Below, in pieces: positions 18,031 through 27,165 of a stretch of 54,601 nt of DNA. The stretch is from CAZRGV01 sp964599655. GTDB taxonomy: Bacteria > Planctomycetota > Planctomycetia > Isosphaerales > Isosphaeraceae. The DNA is taken from the NCBI GenBank assembly GCA_964599655.1, contig CAZRGV010000028.1:1-54601 (forward strand). Reading direction: 5' to 3'. Both the position numbers and the translations under genes were made by a program. How positions within the stretch are numbered: the first letter of the stretch is position 1; each line of letters begins with the position of its first letter. The notes beneath the pieces were generated by a model. That model ran no database searches, had not been told where the DNA came from, and was given only the letters and a program-made list of their open reading frames with translations.

Positions 18031-18975
18031 TCAGAACGCCCGGTCGACGAAAGGCGGGAAGGCGAAGTAGTCTCGAGGCGAGCGGGTCGGGACGACGTAG
18101 GGGACATAGCCGGGCGTGATGGGGACCGGCCCGCCAGGTCCGACGAAGTACTCGACGCCTCCCACTCCGAGTCGATAGCCCGCCTGCTGGACCATGCCGT
18201 GGGCCCGGCCGAGCAGCGAGTGCACGCGGGAGCCCGAGCCGCCGCAGGCACCGCAGCCCTGCCCGCCGCACGAGCCGCACACGTCGCCACCACTCCTGCC
18301 GTGGTGGAAGAGGCCCTTGCCGCCGCAGCGGCCGCAGCCCGTTCCACCACACGAGCCGCAGAGATCGCCGCCCTTGCCGTGGTGGAAGAGTCCCTTGCCC
18401 AGGCCGCCGCAGAGGCCGCAGCCCTTGCCGCCACAACCGCCGCACACGATCTGGGGCGAGGGAGCCGCCTGCGACGAGGCGTAGATCATGGGAGCGCCTT
18501 TATGATGGCCGTGGCCCTTGAAGAGTCCCTTGCCGTGCAAGAGGCCATGACCGCCGATTCCGAGGCCATGGCCGCCGAGGCCGTGCCCGCCGATTCCGAG
18601 GCCGCCGCAGGTGCCGCAGCCCTGCCCGCCGCACGAGCCGCAGGCCGGACCCTGGAACCCGCCCTGGCCGCCGCAGACGCGACAGCCGCGGCCGAGGCCG
18701 TTGCAGGCGCCGCAGATCTTGCTGATCAGGCCGTGAGCACCGGCGGAGGCGCCGATCAAGGCGCTATCATAGTCATTCTTGGCATAATGGCCGTAAGGAA
18801 TCGGAGGGGCGTAGTAGACGTCGCCGGTCCTGTAATCCTTGGCCAGAGTTTCTCTGGGGATCGTGTGCAAGCCGCCGAGGAGGTCGGTGGCCCGGGCCGT
18901 CTGGCCGGAGCCGGTCAGGGTCGCGCAAACCAGGGCGGTCGCGAGTGTCACCCCTCGCCAATTGCCGAAACGCAT
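18031..18975 (-). CDS. secreted protein with DnaJ-like CxxC repeat clusters
   Basis: 314 residues, starting at the ATG preceded by AAGGGAG. Signal peptide about residues 1-28 (ALVCATLTGSGQTARA). The centre holds repeated cysteine units of the form CGxCxGxGCGxCGGxG: ICGACNGLGRGCRVCGGQGG, CGSCGGQGCGTCGGLG, CGGCGGKGCGLCGGLG, CGSCGGTGCGRCGGKG and CGSCGGQGCGACGGSG, spaced by Gly/His-rich linkers (GHGLGGHGLGIGGHG, HGKGLFKGHGHH, LFHHGKGG). CxxCxGxG is the zinc-binding motif of the DnaJ central domain, but there is no J domain and the protein is exported. The C-terminus has a GVEYFVGPGGPVPITPGY beta region. Zinc or another metal as ligand is an inference. Flanked by two other exported proteins. Confidence 0.75.
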   Translation of the reverse strand: MRFGNWRGVTLATALVCATLTGSGQTARATDLLGGLHTIPRETLAKDYRTGDVYYAPPIPYGHYAKNDYDSALIGASAGAHGLISKICGACNGLGRGCRVCGGQGGFQGPACGSCGGQGCGTCGGLGIGGHGLGGHGLGIGGHGLLHGKGLFKGHGHHKGAPMIYASSQAAPSPQIVCGGCGGKGCGLCGGLGKGLFHHGKGGDLCGSCGGTGCGRCGGKGLFHHGRSGGDVCGSCGGQGCGACGGSGSRVHSLLGRAHGMVQQAGYRLGVGGVEYFVGPGGPVPITPGYVPYVVPTRSPRDYFAFPPFVDRAF

Positions 18976-19307
18976 GGTCACTCCCTTTGACGTTCGGTGA
19001 GGTTCCCTCCTGGAGTGTCCTGAAGCGGGCGAGCGGTGGTCGGTCTCGCGCCGTCCTTTGCGCAGCCGACGCCATCCTCGTTTTTGACCCCCGAACGCGT
19101 GCCAGGTTTCTCCCCGTTCGGGGCCTGGACCCCGCACGTCCCCGGGGGCTCGCTGTGGTTCCATCGGCCGAATTCGGCTTCGTTCTGGAGCGAAAACGAG
19201 ATCCGAGCGTGGAAGGCGGGGATGAACTCCGTCGCCAAGGGCGCGACGAGGTCCACCCCCTTTTGTCACGATCGTTTCCGCCGTCAAGATCGACGGACCG
19301 ATTCGCC
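18976..19307. other. 332-base intergenic region
   Basis: Upstream region of the cysteine-repeat gene. An open extension of that frame covers it but lacks protein-like composition. Nothing else seen. Confidence 0.5.
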
Positions 19308-20000
19308 TCAGCGACGACCGTAGACCATCGAGGAGGGCAGCGACTCGGGCGACATCGGGGTGTCGTCGTAGCGGATCGCGGCGTGGCCGACGCGGCGACG
19401 CTCGGCGCGGGCCTCTCGCATGGCGCCGATCGGGCCCTTGCTCGGCAGGCCGAGCATGTGGCCGATGATGCTCTGCCGGCGATGGCCGGGATAGACCATC
19501 GGGTCGGACATCGGCGCGTGGCTGTTCGGTAGGAACGCGCCGGCGGACGATCCCATGCTGCCCAGAGCCGGGTAGGTCGGGGCCGCGGGGGCGGCGCCGA
19601 AGCCGCTCTGGTAGTTGGTGCGCATGACGCCGATCGGCATCGGCTCGGCGGAGGCCATCATGTCGCCACCCACGGTGGCGTAGCCGGGGGCCTCACCGCC
19701 GACGAACGCCATGCCGGGCGCGGCGTTCTCACTCTGGCAGGCCATGCAAAGCCGGGGCGAGCCGGCGGTCAGCTCGGCGACGTTGACCTCTTCGCCGGGC
19801 ATCAGCATGACCGGCCCGGTGGCCGGCAGCCGCTTGGGCAGCTTGGCCGCGCACGTCTTGCACAGATGCCCGGCAAAATACCTCGCGCTCCGGTAATCGG
19901 AGGCGTTCGATGGCTTCTCGGGCTGACCGGCCCGCGCGGAGATCGGAATGGCCAGGGCCAGCCCGACCAGGGCAAGCGACCACGGAGCGAAGCGACGCAT
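19308..20000 (-). CDS. hypothetical secreted protein with two CxxC motifs
   Basis: 230 residues from the ATG at 20000, which has AAGGAG upstream. Signal peptide residues 1-24 (WSLALVGLALAIPISARA). The mature N-terminal part carries HLCKTCAAKLPKRL and PRLCMACQ, two CxxC pairs that could form one metal site. The remainder is Ala/Pro/Met/Gly-rich and ends in a basic region (MREARAERRRVGHAA). No known domain recognised. It is the first of three exported proteins in a row, two of which contain CxxC pairs, suggesting a shared envelope role that I cannot name. Confidence 0.65.
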   Translation of the reverse strand: MRRFAPWSLALVGLALAIPISARAGQPEKPSNASDYRSARYFAGHLCKTCAAKLPKRLPATGPVMLMPGEEVNVAELTAGSPRLCMACQSENAAPGMAFVGGEAPGYATVGGDMMASAEPMPIGVMRTNYQSGFGAAPAAPTYPALGSMGSSAGAFLPNSHAPMSDPMVYPGHRRQSIIGHMLGLPSKGPIGAMREARAERRRVGHAAIRYDDTPMSPESLPSSMVYGRR

Positions 20001-20683
20001 CGGGAACTCCTTTCCCTTTTCCACTAGGCGTCCCGGGCCGAAGGTCCGTCTTTCACGGCTGGCGAGCCGGGTGACTCGACCCGGAAGCGTCGAGACCCCG
20101 CGCGGAGCTGTCGGCTTTTTCAACGACGGATGGCTGGGACGCCGGAACCTGACCTTCCTTGCTTCGACGCCGCCCCCGTCCGGTCAGGGGACGCCGGGTC
20201 GGTCGTGGATCCGTTCCAGGGCGGCCGAGCGTCTCGCGCGGTCGAGCGTGCCGTCTGGCCGGAGCCAGGGCGTTTGGGCCCTGCCCCACCCGAGAACGAG
20301 TCGTCCGCGCCCGGTCGGGCCACCCCGATACGCATTCTAGATCGGAGCGAACCCCCGGCCCCCTTGCGAAAATCGGCCCGATCGTCGCAATCGTGATGTC
20401 CAGTTCCCGGTCGGAGGCCGGGTTTCGCGGGTCTGGAGGGCCCAGGATGATCGGGAGGTTGGCTCGGCGAGGGTCGACTGGCTCTCGCGGTTCGTCCCGG
20501 TGAGCTTGACGACGGACCCTGGCGCGGGGGAACATGGGGCCGCGCTGGCGGGAGGTCGGGGCTTTCGGTCGAGCCGTGATCTTTTGGCATAACGTCTTGT
20601 TCGAGGTTGAGGTTCCGCCGCGCTTCACCCACTCTGTGGGATCGGTGGGATCGTGACGAGTTTCTGGCCTGGCGAACGTGACT
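20001..20683. other. 680-base divergent intergenic region
   Basis: Separates a minus strand gene from a plus strand gene, so it should hold both promoters. Long frames crossing it are Arg/Pro-rich and unlike proteins. No RNA gene recognised. Confidence 0.5.
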
Positions 20684-21556
20684 ATGAACTCGGAATCCGA
20701 CTCTGGTGAGACGCCCGGATCGTCCCAGACGCCCGAATCGTCTCAGACGCCTCCCCTGCCCTCCGGGTTGCCGAGCTTCGGCCTGCCGATTGTCGCGGAG
20801 GCGTTCGAGCTCGACGAGGGCGATGCGCCTCGGACGGTGTTGATCACCGGGGCTTCGGGCAATCTGGGGCGAAAGCTGCGAGCGGCCTGGCGCGATCGGT
20901 ATGAGCTGATCCTGCTCGACCTGACGGACGAAGGGGACGACTCCGACGTCATCGTCGCCGACCTGGCCGAGTGGGACGAGGACTGGGTGGCCCTGTTCGA
21001 CGAGGCCGACACGGTGGTTCACCTGGCGGCCAATCCGAGCGAGTTCTCGGACTGGGACGCCCTGGTAGGGCCGAACCTCGACGCGATGGCCCACGTGTTT
21101 CACGCCTCGGCGCTGGCGGGAGTCGATCGCCTGATCTTCGCGAGCTCGAACCACGCGATGGGAGGCTATCGCGACCGGTCCGAGACGCCGATCACGCCCG
21201 CGCTGGCGCCGCGTCCGGGCAACGCCTACGGCGCGGCGAAGCTGATGGGCGAGCGGCTGGGGATCAGCCTGGCGAGGGCCTTCGAGCTGTCGTTCGTCGC
21301 GCTTCGGCTGGGATGGAACCAGCGCGGGGAGAACCGTCCCGAAACCCTTCCCGACGACTGGGCCCGCGCGCTGTGGCTCTCGAACGCCGACCTCGTCCGC
21401 CTGTTTACCAGGGCTGTCGAGGCCGAGCTGTCGCCGGGCGAGTCCCTCGTTGTCAACGGCCTGTCCAACAATCGGGGCACGCGCTGGAGCCTGACCGAGG
21501 CGGCCGAGCGGCTCGGCTACTTCGCCGAGGACGACGCCTTCGCCGGGAGACCGTGA
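20684..21556 (+). CDS. NAD-dependent epimerase/dehydratase family protein
   Basis: 290 residues. An extended short-chain dehydrogenase: a Rossmann fold opening with VLITGASGNLGRKL (about residues 54-65), an acidic strand end at LILLDLTDEG favouring NAD(H), VVHLAANPS, and the catalytic YGAAK box near residue 187, preceded by the Ser-rich strand FASSNHAMGG. Overall layout resembles uronate dehydrogenase-like members that oxidise or epimerise sugars; the substrate is not determined. A Ser/Thr/Pro-rich extension of ~48 residues precedes the fold. A GTG six bases upstream (20678) is an alternative start; neither has a clear ribosome binding site. Confidence 0.8.
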   Translation: MNSESDSGETPGSSQTPESSQTPPLPSGLPSFGLPIVAEAFELDEGDAPRTVLITGASGNLGRKLRAAWRDRYELILLDLTDEGDDSDVIVADLAEWDEDWVALFDEADTVVHLAANPSEFSDWDALVGPNLDAMAHVFHASALAGVDRLIFASSNHAMGGYRDRSETPITPALAPRPGNAYGAAKLMGERLGISLARAFELSFVALRLGWNQRGENRPETLPDDWARALWLSNADLVRLFTRAVEAELSPGESLVVNGLSNNRGTRWSLTEAAERLGYFAEDDAFAGRP

Positions 21557-22072
21557 CCCGGTTCCGCCGGACAACGAAGTCGTCGAACCGCCCGACCGCC
21601 ACGGCCAGGCTCGTTTGCGTGGAAGGATCAATCACCGCGAAGGTTTCCAGCATCGCCCGCGACCGCGTTGGTCGAGCCGGGCTCGGCGAGGAATGTCCGC
21701 GGCGAGCTGCGAATCGCTTGTGTGCGGATCAAGGGCGATTCGTTCGGCTCGCCCTGCGGTTGGTTGGATCGTTCGTGACGGTGAAGGCCGCGCTGATGCG
21801 TGACGCGGAGGTTGCTGGCGGGTTGGGCTCCGGTGCTCCCAGTCTACGAGAAGTTGTTCATAGTTGGGAGGATTGCTTGGTGGGTTCGTTGCGCCGTCGT
21901 GGTTGTCTCGTGGTTACCGACATAAACTGGCAAACCCGAGATTTGTGACACTCGGCGCGGGATCGTTTTCGGGGCGAAGTGCGAGGTCAGGGGCCCGGCG
22001 GGCCCATCGGGCGAACGCCGCGAGATTGCAAGGAGTCATAACATGGCTGGTATCAACGATGTTCTGGAGCAA
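21557..22072. other. 515-base convergent intergenic region
   Basis: Lies between the 3' ends of the epimerase and acyltransferase genes. Slightly less GC-rich around 21840-22060. No gene or clear hairpin terminator seen. Confidence 0.45.
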
Positions 22073-23431
22073 TCATGGTGTGATCTCATGGGAACCGGTG
22101 GGGCTGGCGGCTTGGGGTGACGGGCGGCCGACGTGTTGGCGGTTGGCGTCGTCGCGTGTGGGTTTTTCGATACCCTGGGCGGGTGGCGGGGTTTGCGATG
22201 GGAAGGGGTGGCCGGGACCGATGGCGTCGAGCAGGGCCTGGATGCGGTGTTCGAGCTCGGCGGTGAGGGCGGCGACAGCGTGGCGGGGCTTGCCGGCCTC
22301 GCGGAGGATGGCGGCAACGTCGATGGGCGGGCCGAGCCGGACGACAGCGCGTCGGGGGCCCCGCGAGTGGCTTTCGCCGCCTCGAAGCAGGGCGTCTTCC
22401 TCGAGCTTGCGGAGCGTTTCGGTGACGCGCTCGACGGTTGGGCACTCGCGGATGTAGTCGCCGGGGTAGCTGTAGAGCTGGACGACGACGAAGAGGTCGT
22501 CGAGATCGCGCTGAAGCTGTGGAACCTCGTCGGGCGGGGTCGCGGAGTAGGCCAGGCGGTCGAGGCAGGCGCGACGGAGATCCTTGACGCGGCCAGGAAC
22601 CGGCCCGCTCCGACGCTCGCCGAAGCGCCGTTGCTCGATCTGGGCGAGAAGGTGCTCGCGAAGGTTCGTAAGACGTTCGGGCAAGGAGCCGGTTTGCACC
22701 TCGCCGAGGTATTCGAGCTCCTTGAGGCCAATCATCGCCGTGGCGAAGAGATCGATGCGATCGATCAGCGGCTGATCGGTTCGGGGCCGCCAGCCGATGC
22801 ACGTTTCGAGCTCAGACATGAGGGCGAGGAGGTCGGGAATCGGGTCGTACGATTCGAGGAAGCGGTACTTGATGGCGGTGGGAACGACCCAGACGGTCTT
22901 GTCCTTGTCGGTGAGCTTGCGGGCGGCCGCGATGGCGACCGAGGCCGCGCCTTCGCGAAGCGGCGTGAGGCGGTCGGCGACGAAGTAAACCTCGCCTTCG
23001 GGGAAGATCGCCAGCGGGTGCGTGGCCTGGACCAGGATGTCCACGGCGGCCTTGAACGCGGTGAGATCGGCCCCTTCGCGGTCGACCGGAAACGCGCCGA
23101 TGCGAGGGAACAGCCAGCGCCTCAGGCCGGCGGTTCCCGAGAAGATCTGATACGCGGCCATGTAGCAGAACGGGCGGCCGACGCGCTCGGCCACCTCGAA
23201 CAAGACGTTGGCGTCGATGTGGTCGGAGTGGTTCGGGCAGACCAGGATGCCGTCGCCGCGATCGAAAAGCGAGGTGAGATGCGAGGCTCCCTCGATCTCG
23301 ACGGCCTCGACGCGCCCTTCCCTGCGAAGCAGGTGCCGGCGATAAGGCCGGGTCGCCCAGAGCCAGAACCGGCTGAGCTTGGGAGGAAAGAACCGATACG
23401 GGAGCTGGTCGGTCAGCGGCAGTCGATGCAT
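22073..23431 (-). CDS. PlsC-like 1-acyl-glycerol-3-phosphate acyltransferase family protein
   Basis: 452 residues. The acyltransferase fold carries the catalytic NHSDHID (HX4D, His68-Asp73) and the substrate-binding FPEGE (143-147), with the GAFPVDREG strand between. These enzymes transfer acyl groups to lysophosphatidate or related lipids at the inner membrane. After the domain, a helical C-terminal part of about 200 residues (ELETCIGWRPRT through LLDAIGP) is longer than in simple PlsC proteins, and the tail (residues ~420-452) is Pro/Ser-rich and probably disordered. The ATG has GAGG eight bases upstream. It diverges from the esterase gene. Confidence 0.75.
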   Translation of the reverse strand: MHRLPLTDQLPYRFFPPKLSRFWLWATRPYRRHLLRREGRVEAVEIEGASHLTSLFDRGDGILVCPNHSDHIDANVLFEVAERVGRPFCYMAAYQIFSGTAGLRRWLFPRIGAFPVDREGADLTAFKAAVDILVQATHPLAIFPEGEVYFVADRLTPLREGAASVAIAAARKLTDKDKTVWVVPTAIKYRFLESYDPIPDLLALMSELETCIGWRPRTDQPLIDRIDLFATAMIGLKELEYLGEVQTGSLPERLTNLREHLLAQIEQRRFGERRSGPVPGRVKDLRRACLDRLAYSATPPDEVPQLQRDLDDLFVVVQLYSYPGDYIRECPTVERVTETLRKLEEDALLRGGESHSRGPRRAVVRLGPPIDVAAILREAGKPRHAVAALTAELEHRIQALLDAIGPGHPFPSQTPPPAQGIEKPTRDDANRQHVGRPSPQAASPTGSHEITP

Positions 23432-23616
23432 CAGGGGGACCTCGGCCTCGTGTTGCGGTCGTCACGAGGAGATCGGGATTCTATCACCGATTTAAACCAC
23501 GAACGCCTTTTCAGGTCCAGCGATCCTCGGCGCGTGCCGTCCCTTCCGCCGTGAGGCCGGGGGCCGTACGATGGGTCACCTGGGTTGCGACGACGACGCG
23601 GGAGGAGCCCTCGACG

Positions 23617-25179
23617 ATGAAACGGATCGGCGTATCCACCTTGCTCCCTCTGGCCCTGGCGACCACGACCACGACCACGATGAACGGCACGTTCGCGGTC
23701 GGGGCCGACGAGGCGTCGGCGCTCCGGTTCGAGGTCTCGGTGGCCCCCGGCTTGATCACGCGGGCGGTCGATGGCCGCTTGCTGGTCGTGCTCGACCGTC
23801 GAGGGCTGTCGGAGCCGCGATTCGCCGTCGGCCGGACCGGACTGGACGCGCCCCCCGTGCTGGCCGCGGATCTCGACGGCCTGGCGCCCGGCGTCGTCGG
23901 CGTGCTCGACGCCTCATCGGCGATCGCCCCGATCGCGCACCTTGCGCGCCTGCCGGCCGGTGAGTACAATATCCAGGCACTCTTTCACGCGAACAGAGAT
24001 TTGAACATTCCGAATGCCCACGGCGACCTGTACAGCGCGCCGAAACGGGTGCGGCTCGACCCGTCGCAGGGGGGAACGGTTTCACTGGTGCTGTCTCACG
24101 CCGTGCCGCCCGAGCGGTTGCCGGACGACACCCCGCAGGTGAAGTATCTGCGGTTGCCGTCAAGGCGGCTGAGCGACTTTCACGGCCGCCCGATGTTCTT
24201 GCGAGCCGCCGTGATCGTGCCGAAGGGGTTCGACGCCGAGCCCGACCGCCGTTATCCGCTACGGGTGCACATCGGCGGCTACGGAGCGCGGTTTACCGAG
24301 GCCGGTTCGATGCTGGCGCCCGGTTCGAGCTTCGAACGCGCCTGGATGGCCGACGACACGCCCCGGATGCTCCTGCTGCACCTCGACGGCGCCGGCCCGC
24401 TGGGCGATCCGTACCAGGTCAACTCCGACAACCACGGGCCCTATGGCGACGCGGTCGTGCACGAGCTGATCCCCTATGTCGAGGATCGGTTCCGGGGGAT
24501 TGGCCGGGGCGAGGCACGCGTGCTCGACGGCGGCTCGACCGGCGGCTGGGTCGCGCTCGCCTTGCAGATCTTCTATCCCGACGCCTTCCAGGGGGCCTGG
24601 TCGTTCTGTCCCGATAGCGTGGACTTTCGCTCGTTCGAATTGGTGAACATCTACCGGGACGCCAACGCCTATGTCAATGCCCACGGTTTCGAGCGGCCCG
24701 CCGCGCGCGACGTCAACGGCGACGTGCGATACACGATGCGGCACGAGTGCCAGGTCGAGAACGTGCTGGGCCGGGGCGACTCGTGGACGATGTCGGGCGG
24801 CCAGTGGGGCGCCTGGAACGCGACCTACGGGCCGAAGGGGCCGGACGGCCATCCCGTGCCGCTCTGGGATCCGAAGACGGGCGTGATTGACCGCGAGGTC
24901 GTGGCGCACTGGGAGTCGTACGACCTGAGGCTCGTGCTCGAACGGAACTGGGCCACGCTGGGCCCAAAGCTGCGAGGCAAGCTGCACATCTGGGTCGGCG
25001 AGGCCGACAACTTCTTTCTCAATAACGCGGTGCACCGGCTCGACGCCTTCCTGTCGAGGGCCCAGCCGCCCTTCGAGGGGACGATCGCGTATGGGCCCGG
25101 TCGGGGTCACTGCTGGATGGGAATCTCCGAGCGCGCGATGATGGAACAGATGGGGGCCGCGACCGGAGCCAGACCCTGA
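23617..25179 (+). CDS. exported esterase, alpha/beta hydrolase (enterochelin esterase-like)
   Basis: 520 residues from the ATG preceded by GGGAGGAG. Signal peptide about 1-30. A beta-rich N-terminal domain (about 31-160) precedes an alpha/beta hydrolase domain beginning near YPLRVHIGGYG. The nucleophile is Ser307 in LDGGSTGGW, followed by LALQIFYPDAFQGAWSFCPD, the layout of putative esterase (esterase D/Fes) proteins. A candidate acid is Asp in WVGEADNFF and the candidate His lies in GPGRGHCWMG near the C-terminus. Likely a secreted carboxylesterase; the substrate is unknown. The next gene follows after about 130 bases on the same strand. Confidence 0.75.
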   Translation: MKRIGVSTLLPLALATTTTTTMNGTFAVGADEASALRFEVSVAPGLITRAVDGRLLVVLDRRGLSEPRFAVGRTGLDAPPVLAADLDGLAPGVVGVLDASSAIAPIAHLARLPAGEYNIQALFHANRDLNIPNAHGDLYSAPKRVRLDPSQGGTVSLVLSHAVPPERLPDDTPQVKYLRLPSRRLSDFHGRPMFLRAAVIVPKGFDAEPDRRYPLRVHIGGYGARFTEAGSMLAPGSSFERAWMADDTPRMLLLHLDGAGPLGDPYQVNSDNHGPYGDAVVHELIPYVEDRFRGIGRGEARVLDGGSTGGWVALALQIFYPDAFQGAWSFCPDSVDFRSFELVNIYRDANAYVNAHGFERPAARDVNGDVRYTMRHECQVENVLGRGDSWTMSGGQWGAWNATYGPKGPDGHPVPLWDPKTGVIDREVVAHWESYDLRLVLERNWATLGPKLRGKLHIWVGEADNFFLNNAVHRLDAFLSRAQPPFEGTIAYGPGRGHCWMGISERAMMEQMGAATGARP

Positions 25180-25308
25180 GCGGCTCGGACGCGGTCCTCC
25201 GGCGCGGCATGTGGGGGACGAAGTCGCTTGGCAGCGCGAACGTTTCCTCGACGATTCGCCCGTTCTTTCCGCAACGTCCGGCGGGCGTCGCACGACCAGA
25301 GGTGTCCC

Positions 25309-25872
25309 ATGAACCGATCCAGGATCGCGAAGGCCGGCCATTCGCGGCGGGTTTTCCGGCGTGCCGCTTTTGGTCCGAGCCTGATGATCGCGGTTCTGCT
25401 GCCGTGGGCGGCGGAGTCGCAAGAGCCCGAGAAAGCCGCGTCCTCAACCGCGCCTCAGCCCGATTTCAAGATCCTGTACTGGTATGCCGTCAAGGACCCG
25501 ATCCGGACGTTTCAGTACCGGGCGTACGACGTTCGCAAGGGGCGTTACCACGCGAAGGAGGTCGCCGACTGGCTGCAATTGATCGAGACGCGTTACCCGC
25601 ATTACGAGGCCTACGTGCGAGACATCAGGCTCGATCGGTTCAGGGGCAAGACGGAGGCGGAGAAGCTTCAGGCGGCCGTGCAAGATCAGCTCGAACGAGT
25701 GGTCGTGGTGTCGACGCCCTGGGCGGTGCCGCTGGGGCCGACGATACCGGGTCGTCCGACCCTGGCGACCCGCCCGCCCTGGATCGCCAGGCCAGGGCCA
25801 AAGCCGGGCCTGGGGATGCCGTCCGCGCCGTCGTTCCCCGTGCCGATGCCGTTCCCCCGGCCTCATCCGTGA
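25309..25872 (+). CDS. hypothetical secreted protein, Pro-rich C-terminus
   Basis: 187 residues. The ATG has GAGGTG close upstream; longer versions lack coding character. Residues 1-45 are basic then hydrophobic (FGPSLMIAVLLPWAAESQE), a signal peptide. The middle part contains FKILYWYAVKDPIRTFQYRAYDV and WLQLIETRYPHYEAYVRDI, an aromatic alpha/beta domain I do not recognise. The last ~45 residues are Pro/Gly/Met-rich. It lies between an esterase gene and an App1-type phosphatase gene in the same direction. Function unknown. Confidence 0.65.
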   Translation: MNRSRIAKAGHSRRVFRRAAFGPSLMIAVLLPWAAESQEPEKAASSTAPQPDFKILYWYAVKDPIRTFQYRAYDVRKGRYHAKEVADWLQLIETRYPHYEAYVRDIRLDRFRGKTEAEKLQAAVQDQLERVVVVSTPWAVPLGPTIPGRPTLATRPPWIARPGPKPGLGMPSAPSFPVPMPFPRPHP

Positions 25873-25954
25873 GGCGGGGCGGCTCGATCCCCTGGAAGAG
25901 GCTCGGTCATCTTGCGATGATGGGTGGACTCTCGGCGGATCTGGAGTCCTGACC

Positions 25955-27034
25955 ATGGGGATGATTGTGCTGGCGCTCGCGCTCTTTCCGGCCCAGGTGC
26001 CCGACTCGCCGATCAAGCGCGACGAGGTCGTGACGTTCTTTCCGACGTACGGCCGACTCGATCCTTCGGGGGCGTTCTGGACCCTCTCGGTTCACGGCTG
26101 GATCTTCGAGCCCGAGGCCGAGAGCCCGATCCGCAACGCGGCGATCGAGCTGCTGCGGAAGTCGCTTGACCTCTCGGAGGACGACGTGGCGACCGCCATT
26201 TTCCGCGAGCGGGCCAGGAGGTTTCTCGTCGACAACGAGCGAGGCAAGCGGATTCCGATCCAGATCGGCGAGACAATTCACTTGATGGAGCCATCCCGCC
26301 CCGACGGCCACTTCGAGGGGACCGTGCGGCTGGCCGCGAGCGAGGCGGATCGTCGGGCGCCGGCGAGGAACGATGGGTCGCGCTGGATCGAACTTCGCGC
26401 GATCACGCGAGCGAATGATGATCGCACGTTCTCGGGCCGGATCCAATTGATTGGCCCAACCGGTCTTTCGGTGATCTCCGACATCGACGACACGGTGAAG
26501 ATCAGCGAAGTGGGCAACCGCCGGGCCCTGCTCGAAAACACGTTCCTGAAGCCGTTCCAGGCCGTGCCGCGCATGGCCTCGCTTGACGCCAGACTGGCGG
26601 CGCGTGGTGCGGCGTTTCATTACGTGTCGAACAGTCCCTGGCAGCTTTTCGACGATCTCCACGCGTTCCTTCGGGCCGAGGGGTTCCCGGAGGGGACGTT
26701 CCACCTGCGGCCCTTCCGTTGGCGTGTTTCGAAGTTTCTGGATCTGTTCGCCTCGCCCGAGACAAGCAAACGCCGGGCAATCGAGCCGATTTTGAACGCC
26801 TTCCCACGACGCCGGTTCGTGCTGATGGGCGACTCGGGCGAGAAGGACCCGGAGATCTACGGCGCCCTGGCTCGCGAGTATCCCGCGCGGATCGCCCGTA
26901 TCCTGATTCGGAACGTCAACGGTGAGCGGCCCGATTCCACTCGCCTTCAAAAGGCGTTTGAGGGCCTTCCGGCCGGCTCCTGGCACCTTTTCAACGACCC
27001 GGCCGAGGTCATCCTCGATGGATTGGGTGATTGA
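25955..27034 (+). CDS. App1-type phosphatidate phosphatase (DUF2183)
   Basis: 359 residues. The second half is the App1 catalytic domain of the HAD superfamily: SVISDIDDTVKIS with the DxDxT nucleophile (176-180), FHYVSNSPWQLFDDL, and VLMGDSGEKDPEIYGALA. Yeast App1 is a Mg2+-dependent phosphatidate phosphatase, so lipid phosphate hydrolysis is the likely reaction. The first ~15 residues are hydrophobic and may be a signal peptide; the N-terminal half includes VHGWIFEPEAESPIRNAAIELL, the family's beta domain. Bacterial members are often exported. The start is the ATG at 25955. Confidence 0.8.
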   Translation: MGMIVLALALFPAQVPDSPIKRDEVVTFFPTYGRLDPSGAFWTLSVHGWIFEPEAESPIRNAAIELLRKSLDLSEDDVATAIFRERARRFLVDNERGKRIPIQIGETIHLMEPSRPDGHFEGTVRLAASEADRRAPARNDGSRWIELRAITRANDDRTFSGRIQLIGPTGLSVISDIDDTVKISEVGNRRALLENTFLKPFQAVPRMASLDARLAARGAAFHYVSNSPWQLFDDLHAFLRAEGFPEGTFHLRPFRWRVSKFLDLFASPETSKRRAIEPILNAFPRRRFVLMGDSGEKDPEIYGALAREYPARIARILIRNVNGERPDSTRLQKAFEGLPAGSWHLFNDPAEVILDGLGD

Positions 27035-27081
27035 GATTCCAGGAACACTGTCATTGTTTCGATTGATGACGTAAGAGTTTT

Positions 27082-27137
27082 TAGGGTGGGCACGGCCCAC
27101 CGTCTTCCGGGCCGGGCGGTGGGCCGTGCCCACCCTA
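27082..27137. repeat. 21-bp perfect inverted repeat (REP-like)
   Basis: A TAGGGTGGGCACGG... arm (27082-27102) is exactly complementary to 27117-27137, with a 14-base GC-rich loop. It sits between two genes on the + strand. The core TAGGGTGGGCA occurs again at 54546-54556. It could act as a terminator after the App1 gene or be a dispersed palindromic element. Confidence 0.75.
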
Positions 27138-27165
27138 CGAAGGCATTGAGAGATGGTTGATCACG

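Noticed and set aside
20053..20628. 191-codon minus strand frame upstream of the CxxC protein
   Set aside because: Arg/Pro/Gly-rich with no domain; typical of open frames in GC-rich noncoding DNA.
20120..21631. 503-codon minus strand frame
   Set aside because: Antisense to the NAD-dependent epimerase, which has complete motifs.
22133..23554. 473-codon + strand frame
   Set aside because: Antisense to the acyltransferase gene with NHSDHID and FPEGE.
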